Assembly: GCF_030450125.1 (NCBI RefSeq)
Contig: NZ_CP123923.1
Location: 6,977,001 to 7,041,000 of the forward strand
Length of the DNA: 64,000 bases
Reading direction: 5' to 3'
Origin: Streptomyces sp. WP-1
Lineage (GTDB): Bacteria > Actinomycetota > Actinomycetes > Streptomycetales > Streptomycetaceae
Made by a program: the position numbers and the translations under genes. The stretch's first letter is position 1; every line of letters begins with the position of its first letter. The notes under the pieces are model-generated. The model worked only from the letters and a program-made list of their open reading frames with translations, was not told where the DNA came from and made no database searches. Of the stretch, positions 34,214 to 41,861 are shown one piece after another.

Positions 34214-36625
34214 TCACGGCGGGCGAACCGGTCCGGGTCCGGCCGGTCCGGCCCGGGGGCCGCCGGCCGTGTCCCCGGTGCCGGCGGGCCTGTTTCCGGT
34301 GCCGGCGGCTCCGTCCTCGGTGTCCTCGGGCCCGTCTCCGGTACCACCCGGTCGGCCCTCACCCGCCGCCTGCGCTTCCACCCCGAGTTCCCCGCCCGCG
34401 CGCGTGATCCTGGACAGATCGGCCATGAGGGAGTCCAGCCAGGACACGGTGGCGTAGTAGAGGCGGGGAGCGCCCGGTGGCTCGGCGTCGGCGCCCGCCA
34501 GCGAGCGGGCGAGGCGGGGCACCGGGCCCGTAGGGGTGTCGCCGCCGGGGTCCAGGGCCGCCGAGACCAGGAGCATGCGCCCGGCCACCCGGTCCCCGAG
34601 CCCGCTGACCGCGGTGGCGGTGGGGCCGAGGCCGGTGCAGGGCGGCTCCAGCAGCCGTTCGGAACCCCACAGGGTGTGGTGCCCGGCCATCAGGGCCGCC
34701 TGCCAGTCCACCCCCGGCAGCACCGGCCGGTGCCCCCGGCCGCCGAACGGCGTCGGCTCGCTCTGGAACTGCCCGTACGCGGACTCCGCGAGGATCACGG
34801 CATGCTGGAGCGAGCGGTGCCCCGGCATCCCCGCCGGGACGACCGCCTGACCCTCCCGCCGCAGCGGCCCCTCCAGGGCCACCGAGGCACTGGTCGCCAC
34901 CACGATCTCGGCCGCCCGGCGCAGCAGCTCCGCCGCCGCGTACCGCAATTCGTCATGGGCGCCGCGCGGCCAGGCCAGCAGCCCGAACACCGCGCCGATC
35001 GCGCTGCCGACCAGCACATCGAGCAGTCGTACCTCCGCCAGCCGCCAGGTCGGCGGCGCCAGCTGGGCGAAGACCAGGGCCACGAGCACCGTGAACAGGC
35101 CCTGCGCCCAGCCGACCCCCTTGACCGGCCCGACCGTGAAGGCGAACAGCATCCACAGGGGGAGGAGTACGGCGTAGACGTTGGTGTGCGTGCTGACCAG
35201 GGCCAGGGTGCCGCCGGTGATGAGGGCGCCGGCCAGCGTGCCCGCGAGCGCGGACCGGATGGTGCTCCAGGTCTCGTCCATGGTGGTGCGGGTCAGGGTG
35301 AGCGTCGCCAGCGTCGCCCAGAAACCGTGCGGCAGCGTGTCCACGCCCGCGACCAGCCGCGCCGCCGTCAGCGCCAGGGCGATGCGCACCGCGTTCTGGA
35401 AGAACACCGACCGTCGCCCGGCATGCCCGCGCACCCGGTGCCACCACAGCGCCGGGGCCCGGGCGGTGGCGTACCAGAAGCGCTCCGGCGGCCCCGTCAC
35501 CGAGGCCCGCCGGCCGTGCACCGCGAGATCGGCCGCCGCCCCCATCGCCAGCGCGGCGTCGGCGACCTCCAGCACGGCCGCGTGCCGCCGCAGCACGTCC
35601 GGCGCCGGTGTCTCCCCTTCTTCCCCGGGGTGGGCGGCGGACCGGGCGGAGAGCACGGCACGGGCCGCGGCCAGCTCCTTGTACGGCACCAGGGGCGAGG
35701 CGCCCGCGCGGAGGCAGCCCGCGGTGGCGGTGGCCAGCCGCGCGACCGCGTCGAGTACGGCGGTGGCGACGGGGTCGGGCGGGCAGCGGGGCGCGGCCGG
35801 CGGCCGGACATCGCCGCCCGGGGTGACCAGTGGCCGGATCTCGCCCCCCGACATGGCCGACAACCGGGGCAGCCTGCTCAGCAGCGCCCGGGTCGCCAGG
35901 CAGGTGTGGGACAGGGCGCGGTCCCGCACGCCCGGACCCGCCGGGCGGTCCGCCTCGGGCACGGTCAGGGAGCGCAGCCGGTGACCGGCCTCGCGGGCGG
36001 TACGGATCTCGGCCCGGGAGAGGGTGTACGGCGGGGCGGCGAGCAGAGCGGTGCAGCGGCCCGCGACGGCGGCGGCGTGGGCGGCGCGCGCCCGGTACGG
36101 CGGCGGGGTGGGCTCGGGGAAGAGCAGGGCCTCGGCGAGGACGAGCAGGGCCGTGCCGGTGGTCGTGCCGAGCAGCCGGTCGCCGAGTTGGCCGGGGTCG
36201 TAGGGCGGGAAGGACGGCAGGATGTACAGGAGTTGCAGACCCGGCGCCGCCCCGGCCGGGCGCGGTCCGCCGACGGCGGAGAAGGCCAGCGCGAAGCCGA
36301 CGGCCAGCATGCCGAGGACGGCGCTCCAGGTCCGCACCGACAGATACGTCCCGACGATCACCAGCAGCCAGCCCACCGGGATCAGCCGCAGCACCACCTC
36401 GGCGCGCTGCCGCCCGGTGCCCGGGATCCTGGCGAGCCCGCCCAGCGCCACCGCGGCGAACAGGGCGTACGTGGCGGCGACGGGCCGGTCCAGGCCGTAC
36501 CGGAACAGATAGAAACCGGCCGCGGCGACCAGCGTCACCTGGACCGCCCGGCGCGCCGGGGCGGCGTACGGCGCGGGGATCACGCCGGCGGGAACACCAG
36601 ACACCCCTCCAGGCTCACGCATCAC
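34214..36625 (-). CDS. FUSC family membrane protein (aromatic-acid-exporter type)
   Basis: 803 residues in two halves. Each half has five or six membrane helices followed by a cytoplasmic region: about 25-165 (AAGFYLFRYGLDRPVAATYALFAAVALGG, in parts) and about 400-545 (RSVFFQNAVRIALALTAARLVAG, then FWATLATLTLTRTTMDETW and VFGLLAWPRG). The FWATLATLTL string is the FUSC signature. Such proteins export aromatic acids or confer fusaric-acid resistance. The last 50 residues are G/P/T-rich. The start is uncertain: GTG 36625 or in-frame GTG codons at 36604 and 36583; GGAGG lies just before 36604. Confidence 0.85.
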   Translation of the reverse strand: MMREPGGVSGVPAGVIPAPYAAPARRAVQVTLVAAAGFYLFRYGLDRPVAATYALFAAVALGGLARIPGTGRQRAEVVLRLIPVGWLLVIVGTYLSVRTWSAVLGMLAVGFALAFSAVGGPRPAGAAPGLQLLYILPSFPPYDPGQLGDRLLGTTTGTALLVLAEALLFPEPTPPPYRARAAHAAAVAGRCTALLAAPPYTLSRAEIRTAREAGHRLRSLTVPEADRPAGPGVRDRALSHTCLATRALLSRLPRLSAMSGGEIRPLVTPGGDVRPPAAPRCPPDPVATAVLDAVARLATATAGCLRAGASPLVPYKELAAARAVLSARSAAHPGEEGETPAPDVLRRHAAVLEVADAALAMGAAADLAVHGRRASVTGPPERFWYATARAPALWWHRVRGHAGRRSVFFQNAVRIALALTAARLVAGVDTLPHGFWATLATLTLTRTTMDETWSTIRSALAGTLAGALITGGTLALVSTHTNVYAVLLPLWMLFAFTVGPVKGVGWAQGLFTVLVALVFAQLAPPTWRLAEVRLLDVLVGSAIGAVFGLLAWPRGAHDELRYAAAELLRRAAEIVVATSASVALEGPLRREGQAVVPAGMPGHRSLQHAVILAESAYGQFQSEPTPFGGRGHRPVLPGVDWQAALMAGHHTLWGSERLLEPPCTGLGPTATAVSGLGDRVAGRMLLVSAALDPGGDTPTGPVPRLARSLAGADAEPPGAPRLYYATVSWLDSLMADLSRITRAGGELGVEAQAAGEGRPGGTGDGPEDTEDGAAGTGNRPAGTGDTAGGPRAGPAGPGPVRPP

Positions 36626-36688
36626 CGCGCGCCCGGCACCTGCGGACAGGCACCGGGCGCGCGGCCGGGGGGTCCCTGCGGGTGCCGC

Positions 36689-38440
36689 TCAGCCGAGGGC
36701 GAGATCGTCGGCGTACACGCTGCCCTGGCCGTACCACCCGTGGACGTACACGGTGACCGTGCCGCTGCTGCCGGTCGTGAAGGAGACCTTCAGCTGGTTC
36801 CAGCTGGAACTGTTCGACCAGGTACTGGCGGTCGCGCCGCCGCTGACGCCGAGGTAGGCGTAGGGGCCCTGCACCCAGCCGGTGAGCGTGTAGCTGTGGT
36901 TGGGGGACAGGGTGACGGTCTGGTCGCACTCGCCGGTGCCCCCGGAGTCGGGGGTGACCTGGAGGGCGTGGCCGCCCGAGTGGACCGGGGTGGAGACCAG
37001 GGTGCTGCCGCCGGTGCAGGTCCAGGGGCCGAGGCTGCCGGTCTCGAACCCGGCGTTGGTCAGCGAGCCCCCGCCGCCCCCGCCGCCCCCGCCGCCGCTG
37101 CTGGTGACGGTGAGCGTGTAGGTCGCGCTGTGGGTGCCGCCCGTGCCCGTGCCGGTGACCGTGATCGGGTAGGTGCCCGCGGCCACGGACGAGCCGACGG
37201 CCGCCGTCAGGGTCGAGGCGCTGCCGGAGGTCACCGACGCCGGGCTGAAGGAGACGGTGACGCCGGAGGGCGCGCCGGAGGCGGTGAGGGCCACGGACTC
37301 GGCGCCGCCCGAGGTGGTGGCCGTGGCGACGCTCGCGGTCGCGGAACCGCCCTGGGCGACCGAGGCGGAACCGGGGGAGAGGGACAGCGAGAAGTCACTG
37401 GTCGTACCGCCGCCCCCGCCCCCGCCGCCCGAACTGCCCTCGTACGGCACGAACGCGTCCGTGAACGCCAGGCTGCTCTGGCTGATCTCGCTGCACGTGG
37501 GCAGGGAGTTGGCGCTGCCGCCGCACGGCTGGTCCCGGTTGACCGACCAGAAGGCGAGCCGCCCCACGCCGTTCTGCGCGGCGAAGTCCTCCACGGTCTG
37601 GGCGTCGGCCAGGGTGAACGTGGAGCCGTCGTCGTTCTTGCCGATCATCGGGGTGATGCCGAGGTTGGCGTAGCCGTACCCGGAGTCGACGGACCGCATC
37701 TGCGCCAGTGTGGCCTTGGCGGCGTCGATCGCGCCCTGGCCCATCTCGGCGCCCGTACCGGCGTAGTAGTCCATGGTCATGATGTTGACCACGTCTATCC
37801 TGACGCCCGCGTTCTCGGCGGCCTTGAGGATGTTGACGCCGTCATTGGTCAGCCCGCTGGTCAGCACCGGCAGGGTGACGGAGAACTGGAGGTTCGGGTT
37901 GGCCGCCTTGAGGTCCTTCATCGCCTGCATCTGGCGGGCCGCGGCGGCGGTGTCCGCGACGGCGGCGCCCTCGACGTCGAAGTCCAGCTGGTTGACGCCG
38001 TAGTCGTTGATGAGGGCCTGGTACCCGGCGTCGATGCTGCTCTGGGTGGTGCAGGTCCAGGCGAGCGGCAGACCGCTGGCACCGCCCGAGGAGATGATCA
38101 CCGAGGCGCCCTCGGACTTGGCCCGGGCGATCTCGGGGTCGGTGTAGGAGTCGTTGCCGATGGGGAGCGTGTCGCCCCAGACCTGGTTGCAGCCCTCGCC
38201 GAGGACGAAGGCGGCGGTGTAGGCCTTGAGATGGTGCCCGGTGATGGCGGTGTCGAGCAGCCCCTCCTGACCGTTCGACATGTCGACGTAGGGAGCGACG
38301 GAGTAGACGCTGCTTCCCGTGGCGCTGCTCGCCGCGCCGCTCGTGGCCGCGCTGCTCGCGGGGGCGACGGCCGCGCCGGTGGCCGCGAGCGCGAATGCGC
38401 AGGCGGAGGCGGCGAGTCCGCCAAGTCGTGCCAGGTGCAT
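36689..38440 (-). CDS. Secreted GH18 chitinase with Ig-like and C-terminal carbohydrate-binding domains
   Basis: 583 residues. A signal peptide ([20 protein letters not shown], cut near residue 30) precedes a GH18 barrel (about 45-350) with SSGGASG near 117 and the catalytic DxDxE as Asp153-Asp155-Glu157 in LDFDVEG. After a poly-Gly linker comes an Ig-like domain (about 365-460), then a second poly-Gly linker and a jelly-roll CBM (about 470-583: [16 protein letters not shown]). It hydrolyses chitin outside the cell. DasR-like sites lie upstream, consistent with GlcNAc control. ATG 38440 has GAGAGGGG 9 nt upstream. Confidence 0.92.
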   Translation of the reverse strand: MHLARLGGLAASACAFALAATGAAVAPASSAATSGAASSATGSSVYSVAPYVDMSNGQEGLLDTAITGHHLKAYTAAFVLGEGCNQVWGDTLPIGNDSYTDPEIARAKSEGASVIISSGGASGLPLAWTCTTQSSIDAGYQALINDYGVNQLDFDVEGAAVADTAAAARQMQAMKDLKAANPNLQFSVTLPVLTSGLTNDGVNILKAAENAGVRIDVVNIMTMDYYAGTGAEMGQGAIDAAKATLAQMRSVDSGYGYANLGITPMIGKNDDGSTFTLADAQTVEDFAAQNGVGRLAFWSVNRDQPCGGSANSLPTCSEISQSSLAFTDAFVPYEGSSGGGGGGGGTTSDFSLSLSPGSASVAQGGSATASVATATTSGGAESVALTASGAPSGVTVSFSPASVTSGSASTLTAAVGSSVAAGTYPITVTGTGTGGTHSATYTLTVTSSGGGGGGGGGGSLTNAGFETGSLGPWTCTGGSTLVSTPVHSGGHALQVTPDSGGTGECDQTVTLSPNHSYTLTGWVQGPYAYLGVSGGATASTWSNSSSWNQLKVSFTTGSSGTVTVYVHGWYGQGSVYADDLALG

Positions 38441-38514
38441 GACAGTGTGCCCCTCTCGGGGATGCCCCAAGGGCGTGGGGTGGTGGGGTAAGGGTGCCGT
38501 GCACGGCGGGGATG

Positions 38515-38528
38515 TTGGTACATACCAA
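38515..38528. promoter_or_regulatory. Inverted repeat before the chitinase (dre-like 1)
   Basis: TTGGTACATACCAA: perfect 6-bp arms around 2 nt. It keeps the TGGT-N4-ACCA skeleton of the DasR box (TGGTCTAGACCA) but not its centre. Confidence 0.45.
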
Positions 38529-38551
38529 ACCGCCGCCGTCCCCCTCCGTCA

Positions 38552-38567
38552 AGAGGACTAGACCAAC
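38552..38567. promoter_or_regulatory. DasR responsive-element candidate before the chitinase (dre-like 2)
   Basis: AGAGGACTAGACCAAC matches the DasR consensus ACTGGTCTAGACCACT at 11 of 16 positions, with the CTAGACCA half intact. DasR is the GntR repressor of chitin and GlcNAc genes in Streptomyces. It lies 112 bp upstream of the chitinase start. Confidence 0.55.
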
Positions 38568-38754
38568 TTTGAACCTGTGAACCTGGCGGTCACCGGCCCG
38601 AGTCGGTGCGTACCGCACCCTCCGCACACCCTGTCGGGAACTCGTCGCCACAAGTGGCCGGAAATCTCTCCCCGAGAACTGTTATCCGGGCCGCTTCGAA
38701 CGGTCTCCCAGTCATCGGGAACAATCGTTCGGCGTCGAGGACGGGAAACATCAG

Positions 38755-40473
38755 ATGAGCACACGGCACACGGACGCGGAGACGGCGGCCCTGGTGATCG
38801 CGGCCCGCGAGGGCGACGCGGCGGCCCAGGACGCCCTGGTCAGCGCCTATCTGCCGCTGGTCTACAACATCGTGGGGCGGGCGCTGAACGGCTCGGTGGA
38901 CGTCGACGACGTGGTGCAGGAGACCATGCTGCGCGCCCTCGACGGCCTGGGCGGGCTGCGCGCCCCCGAGCGCTTCCGCTCCTGGCTCGTCGCGATCGCG
39001 ATGAACCAGGTCCGCAGCCACTGGCAGGACCGGCAGTCCGCGCCCGCCACCGTGGAGGAGGCGTACGACCTGGCCGACCCGGGCGCCGACTTCGTGGACC
39101 TGACGGTGGTGCAGCTGCAACTGTCGGGCCAGCGCCAGGAGACCGCGCACGCGACCCGCTGGCTGGAGCCCGACGACCGGGGGCTGCTGTCCTTGTGGTG
39201 GCTGGAGTGCGCGGGCGAGCTGACCCGCGCCGAGGTCGCCGCCGCCCTGGAGCTGACGCCCGAGCACACCGCGGTCCGCGTGCAGCGGATGAAGGCCCAG
39301 CTGGAGGCGGCCCGGGTGGTGGTACGGGCGCTCGACGCGCGACCGCGCTGCGAGGAGCTGCGGGGCGTGCTGGCCGCCTGGGACGGCAAGCCCTCGGCGC
39401 TGTGGCGCAAGCGCATCGCCCGGCACGCCCGCGGCTGCTCGCTCTGCTCCGGGCTGTGGAGCGGACTGATGCCCGCGGAGGGGCTGCTGGCCGGACTCGC
39501 GCTGGTCGCCGCGGCGCCCGGACTGCTCGCCGCGCTGCGCTCCGCCTCGGGCGGGATGGCGCCGGTCGGAGCGGCCTCCCCGTTCGACGCCCCGGCCGGG
39601 ACGGGCGGTCCGGGTTCTGCCTCGGCCTCGGGTTCGGTCTCCGGTTCCGGTTCCGGTTCCGGTTCCGGGGGCGGACGGCGTGCCGCGCGGGGCCGTTCGG
39701 GCGGGCGCGGCGACGGACGCGATGGCTCGCGCAGCGCGTCCCGCCGCCGCAGGCGCACGCGCCGCCGGGTCGTCGGCGGCGTCGTCGTGGCCTGTGTCGC
39801 GGGCGGCGGCCTCTGGTACTTCGGCACGGACACCGGGTCCGGCACCGGCGACACCACCGTCGAGCGGAGCGCGAACGCCTCCGTGGCGGACCTCTCCGCG
39901 CCCAGCGCCGTACCCAACTCGGCGTCGCCCTCGCCGTCCGCGTCGAAGTCCGAGAAGCCGAAGGAGCCGAAGAAGCCGAAGAAGAAGGCCACGAAGAGCC
40001 CGAGTCCGAGCCCGACGCGGAAGAGCACGCCCACCCCGCGCCCGACCACCCCGAAGCCCCCGGCGCGCACCACCGCGCCGGCGCCGGCCGGTGACACCGT
40101 CAGCCAGGTGGTCGCGCTGGTCAACAAGGAGCGCGCGAGCGCCGGTTGCTCCCCGCTGACCGCGGACCCGCAGCTCCAGCAGGCGGCGCAGGCGCACTCC
40201 GACGACATGGCCGCGCGGAACTTCTTCGACCACGTCAACCCGGACGGTGTGGACCCCGGGCAGCGCATCACCGCCGCGGGTTACCGGTGGTCCACGTACG
40301 GCGAGAACATAGCCAGGGGCCAGCAGACCCCGGCCTCCGTGATGGACTCCTGGATGCACAGCTCCGGCCACCGCGCCAACATCCTCAACTGCGCCTTCAA
40401 AAACATCGGCGTCGGCGTGCACAAGGGCGCGGGCGGCCCGTGGTGGACCCAGGACTTCGGCGCGAAGATGTGA
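38755..40473 (+). CDS. Membrane-spanning ECF sigma factor fused to an extracellular CAP (SCP-like) domain
   Basis: 572 residues in one chain. Sigma-2 region at about 25-90 (LPLVYNIVGRAL, VDVDDVVQETMLRAL), sigma-4 region about 135-195 (LTRAEVAAALELTPEHTAVRVQRMK, in parts). A zinc-finger anti-sigma-like motif follows (Cys199, then HARGC with His224-x3-Cys228-x2-Cys231). Next a Ser/Gly and Arg-rich linker, one membrane helix at about 339-356 (VVGGVVVACVAGGGLWYF), a Ser/Pro/Lys-rich outer stalk, and a CAP domain at 448-572 (VNKERASAGCSPL, HSDDMAARNFFDH, GENIA, SGHRANIL). It looks like an outside-sensing sigma factor that carries its own restraint. Expression and release are unknown. Confidence 0.88.
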   Translation: MSTRHTDAETAALVIAAREGDAAAQDALVSAYLPLVYNIVGRALNGSVDVDDVVQETMLRALDGLGGLRAPERFRSWLVAIAMNQVRSHWQDRQSAPATVEEAYDLADPGADFVDLTVVQLQLSGQRQETAHATRWLEPDDRGLLSLWWLECAGELTRAEVAAALELTPEHTAVRVQRMKAQLEAARVVVRALDARPRCEELRGVLAAWDGKPSALWRKRIARHARGCSLCSGLWSGLMPAEGLLAGLALVAAAPGLLAALRSASGGMAPVGAASPFDAPAGTGGPGSASASGSVSGSGSGSGSGGGRRAARGRSGGRGDGRDGSRSASRRRRRTRRRVVGGVVVACVAGGGLWYFGTDTGSGTGDTTVERSANASVADLSAPSAVPNSASPSPSASKSEKPKEPKKPKKKATKSPSPSPTRKSTPTPRPTTPKPPARTTAPAPAGDTVSQVVALVNKERASAGCSPLTADPQLQQAAQAHSDDMAARNFFDHVNPDGVDPGQRITAAGYRWSTYGENIARGQQTPASVMDSWMHSSGHRANILNCAFKNIGVGVHKGAGGPWWTQDFGAKM

Positions 40474-40491
40474 CCCCGCCCGTGTGACACA

Positions 40492-40516
40492 CCCTGGGCG
40501 GGGGGAACGCCCAGGG
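40492..40516 (+). terminator. Hairpin terminator after the sigma-CAP gene
   Basis: CCCTGGGCG at 40492-40500 and CGCCCAGGG at 40508-40516 form a 9-bp perfect stem with a 7-nt loop, 18 bp after the stop codon. Confidence 0.65.
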
Positions 40517-40554
40517 CGTCGACTCGCAGCGCCGTCAGTGCCGTTGCGCGACCG

Positions 40555-40634
40555 GCGCCGCGGGCCGGCCCGGCGACCGGCTGCCCCCGTCGCCGCGCCG
40601 CGGGTCGGCCCGGCGACCGGCTGCCCCCGTCGCC
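40555..40634. repeat. 40-bp tandem duplication
   Basis: Copies at 40555-40594 and 40595-40634 differ at a single base (GGGCCGG versus GGGTCGG). Non-coding. Confidence 0.85.
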
Positions 40635-41241
40635 GGGCGGCCCCTGTCGCGCGGATACCGGTACGACCGCTCAACTCGCCCCGCTGTCAGGCCCGTTCAC
40701 CGGCACCCCGCCCGCCGTTCTCCCGCAGGGTGCCGAACGCGCGCCGCAGCGGTGTTGGACCAGATCCCCCCACCCCTTCGGCGCCGCCCGAACCGCACCC
40801 GCCCGCCCGCCTCGGAAGGCACCCCAGGGGCGCCCCCGAGAACGCTCCCGACAGCGCCCCTGAGGTCACCCCCGGCCCCGCCGACCTCAGCGATCTCGGC
40901 CGTCCCCGCACCCCGGCCGCCCCCCACCTCAACCGTCTCGGCCTCCTGGACGGCCTACGCCCGGCGCCCCCCTGACCGTCATCGCCGCCTGGCCGCTGAT
41001 TCCCGGTCCTCGTCGCCGCCCTCGCGGCTCCGCCGTCATATCGCCGAGCCCTGACATCGCGCTGCCCCGCATCGCGCTGCCCCGCACCCCCCGCCCGGAT
41101 GCCCCGCATGCCCGCCTGACCGTGCCGCCCGCGCTGGACCGGTGGCCCTTCGACCCTCGCGCGCGGGCGGTATTACGCTGGATGACCGTGCCCCCGGCAC
41201 GTCAACAGGGGTGCGGGGCCGGACGAAACAGGGAGCGACCG

Positions 41242-41763
41242 ATGACAGCGGGAACCGAGCGAGCCGTACTGGCGGGCGGTTGTTTCTGGGGCATGCAGGA
41301 TCTGGTCCGCAAACAGCCCGGCGTGGTCTCCACCCGCGTCGGCTACAGCGGCGGCGACACCCCGAACGCCACCTACCGCGACCACGGCGACCACGCCGAG
41401 GCCATCGAGATCCTGTACGACCCCGCGGTCACCAGCTACCGCGACGTCCTGGAGTTCTTCTTCCAGATCCACGACCCGACCACCCGGGACCGCCAGGGCA
41501 ACGACATCGGGCGCAGCTACCGCTCCGCGATCTTCTACGACGGCGAGGAGCAGCACCGCACCGCCGTCGACACCATCGCGGACGTCGAGGCCAGCGGACT
41601 GTGGCCCGGCAAGGTGGTCACCGAGCTGGCGCCGGTCGGTGACTTCTGGGAGGCGGAGCCCGAGCACCAGGACTACCTGGAGCGCTACCCCAACGGCTAC
41701 ACCTGCCACTTCCCGCGGCCGAACTGGAAGCTGCCGCGCCGCGCCTCGTCCACCACGGACTGA
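41242..41763 (+). CDS. msrA: Peptide-methionine (S)-S-oxide reductase
   Basis: 173 residues. [19 protein letters not shown] supplies the catalytic cysteine in [44 protein letters not shown] and [19 protein letters not shown] are the full MsrA signature set. It reduces methionine-S-sulfoxide in proteins, repairing oxidative damage. GGGAG precedes ATG 41242 by 6 nt. The gene stands alone after a large gap; a hairpin pair follows. Confidence 0.96.
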   Translation: MTAGTERAVLAGGCFWGMQDLVRKQPGVVSTRVGYSGGDTPNATYRDHGDHAEAIEILYDPAVTSYRDVLEFFFQIHDPTTRDRQGNDIGRSYRSAIFYDGEEQHRTAVDTIADVEASGLWPGKVVTELAPVGDFWEAEPEHQDYLERYPNGYTCHFPRPNWKLPRRASSTTD

Positions 41764-41777
41764 GCCCCCCGCACCGG

Positions 41778-41833
41778 GCGCCACCGTCTCGTGTGGCGCT
41801 CCTTCCCTCAGGGGTGATCCTGGGGGAAGGAGC
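41778..41833. terminator. Two adjoining hairpins between msrA and the LuxR-type gene
   Basis: A 7-bp hairpin (GCGCCAC at 41778-41784, GTGGCGC at 41793-41799) is followed at once by a 15-bp one (arms 41798-41812 and 41819-41833, loop GGTGAT, one G-U pair). The larger sequesters a GGAAGGAG tract. They share two bases, so they may compete. Either msrA termination or an attenuator for the downstream regulator is possible. Confidence 0.6.
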
Positions 41834-41861
41834 GGAGCACGCTGTCCGCGACCCGACGACG

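Larger units (their letters stand above)
38441..38754. promoter_or_regulatory. 314-bp divergent promoter region, chitinase / sigma-CAP gene
   Basis: On the chitinase side (38441-38570) lie two candidate DasR-type elements, listed separately, and a TTGACG box (minus strand, 38547-38552) that could be a -35. On the sigma-CAP side I see GGGAACAATCG at about 38719 and a weak ribosome site GACGGGAA before ATG 38755. No clean ECF promoter pair could be fixed. No gene. Confidence 0.5.
40474..41241. other. 768-bp gap without a convincing gene
   Basis: Contents seen: a terminator hairpin at 40492-40516 and a 40-bp tandem duplication at 40555-40634. Then Pro/Arg-rich GC sequence that is open in several frames but has no family similarity, biased codons or ribosome sites. 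It could hold decayed genes or a long leader for msrA. Nothing else is evident. Confidence 0.6.

Noticed and set aside
34190..38491. A 1433-codon plus-strand frame opposite the FUSC and chitinase genes
   Set aside because: Shadow of the real minus-strand genes; composition is Arg/Gly-rich without domains.
40752..41054. Possible Pro/Arg-rich gene in the 768-bp gap
   Set aside because: No ribosome site, no codon bias contrast between frames, no family similarity.
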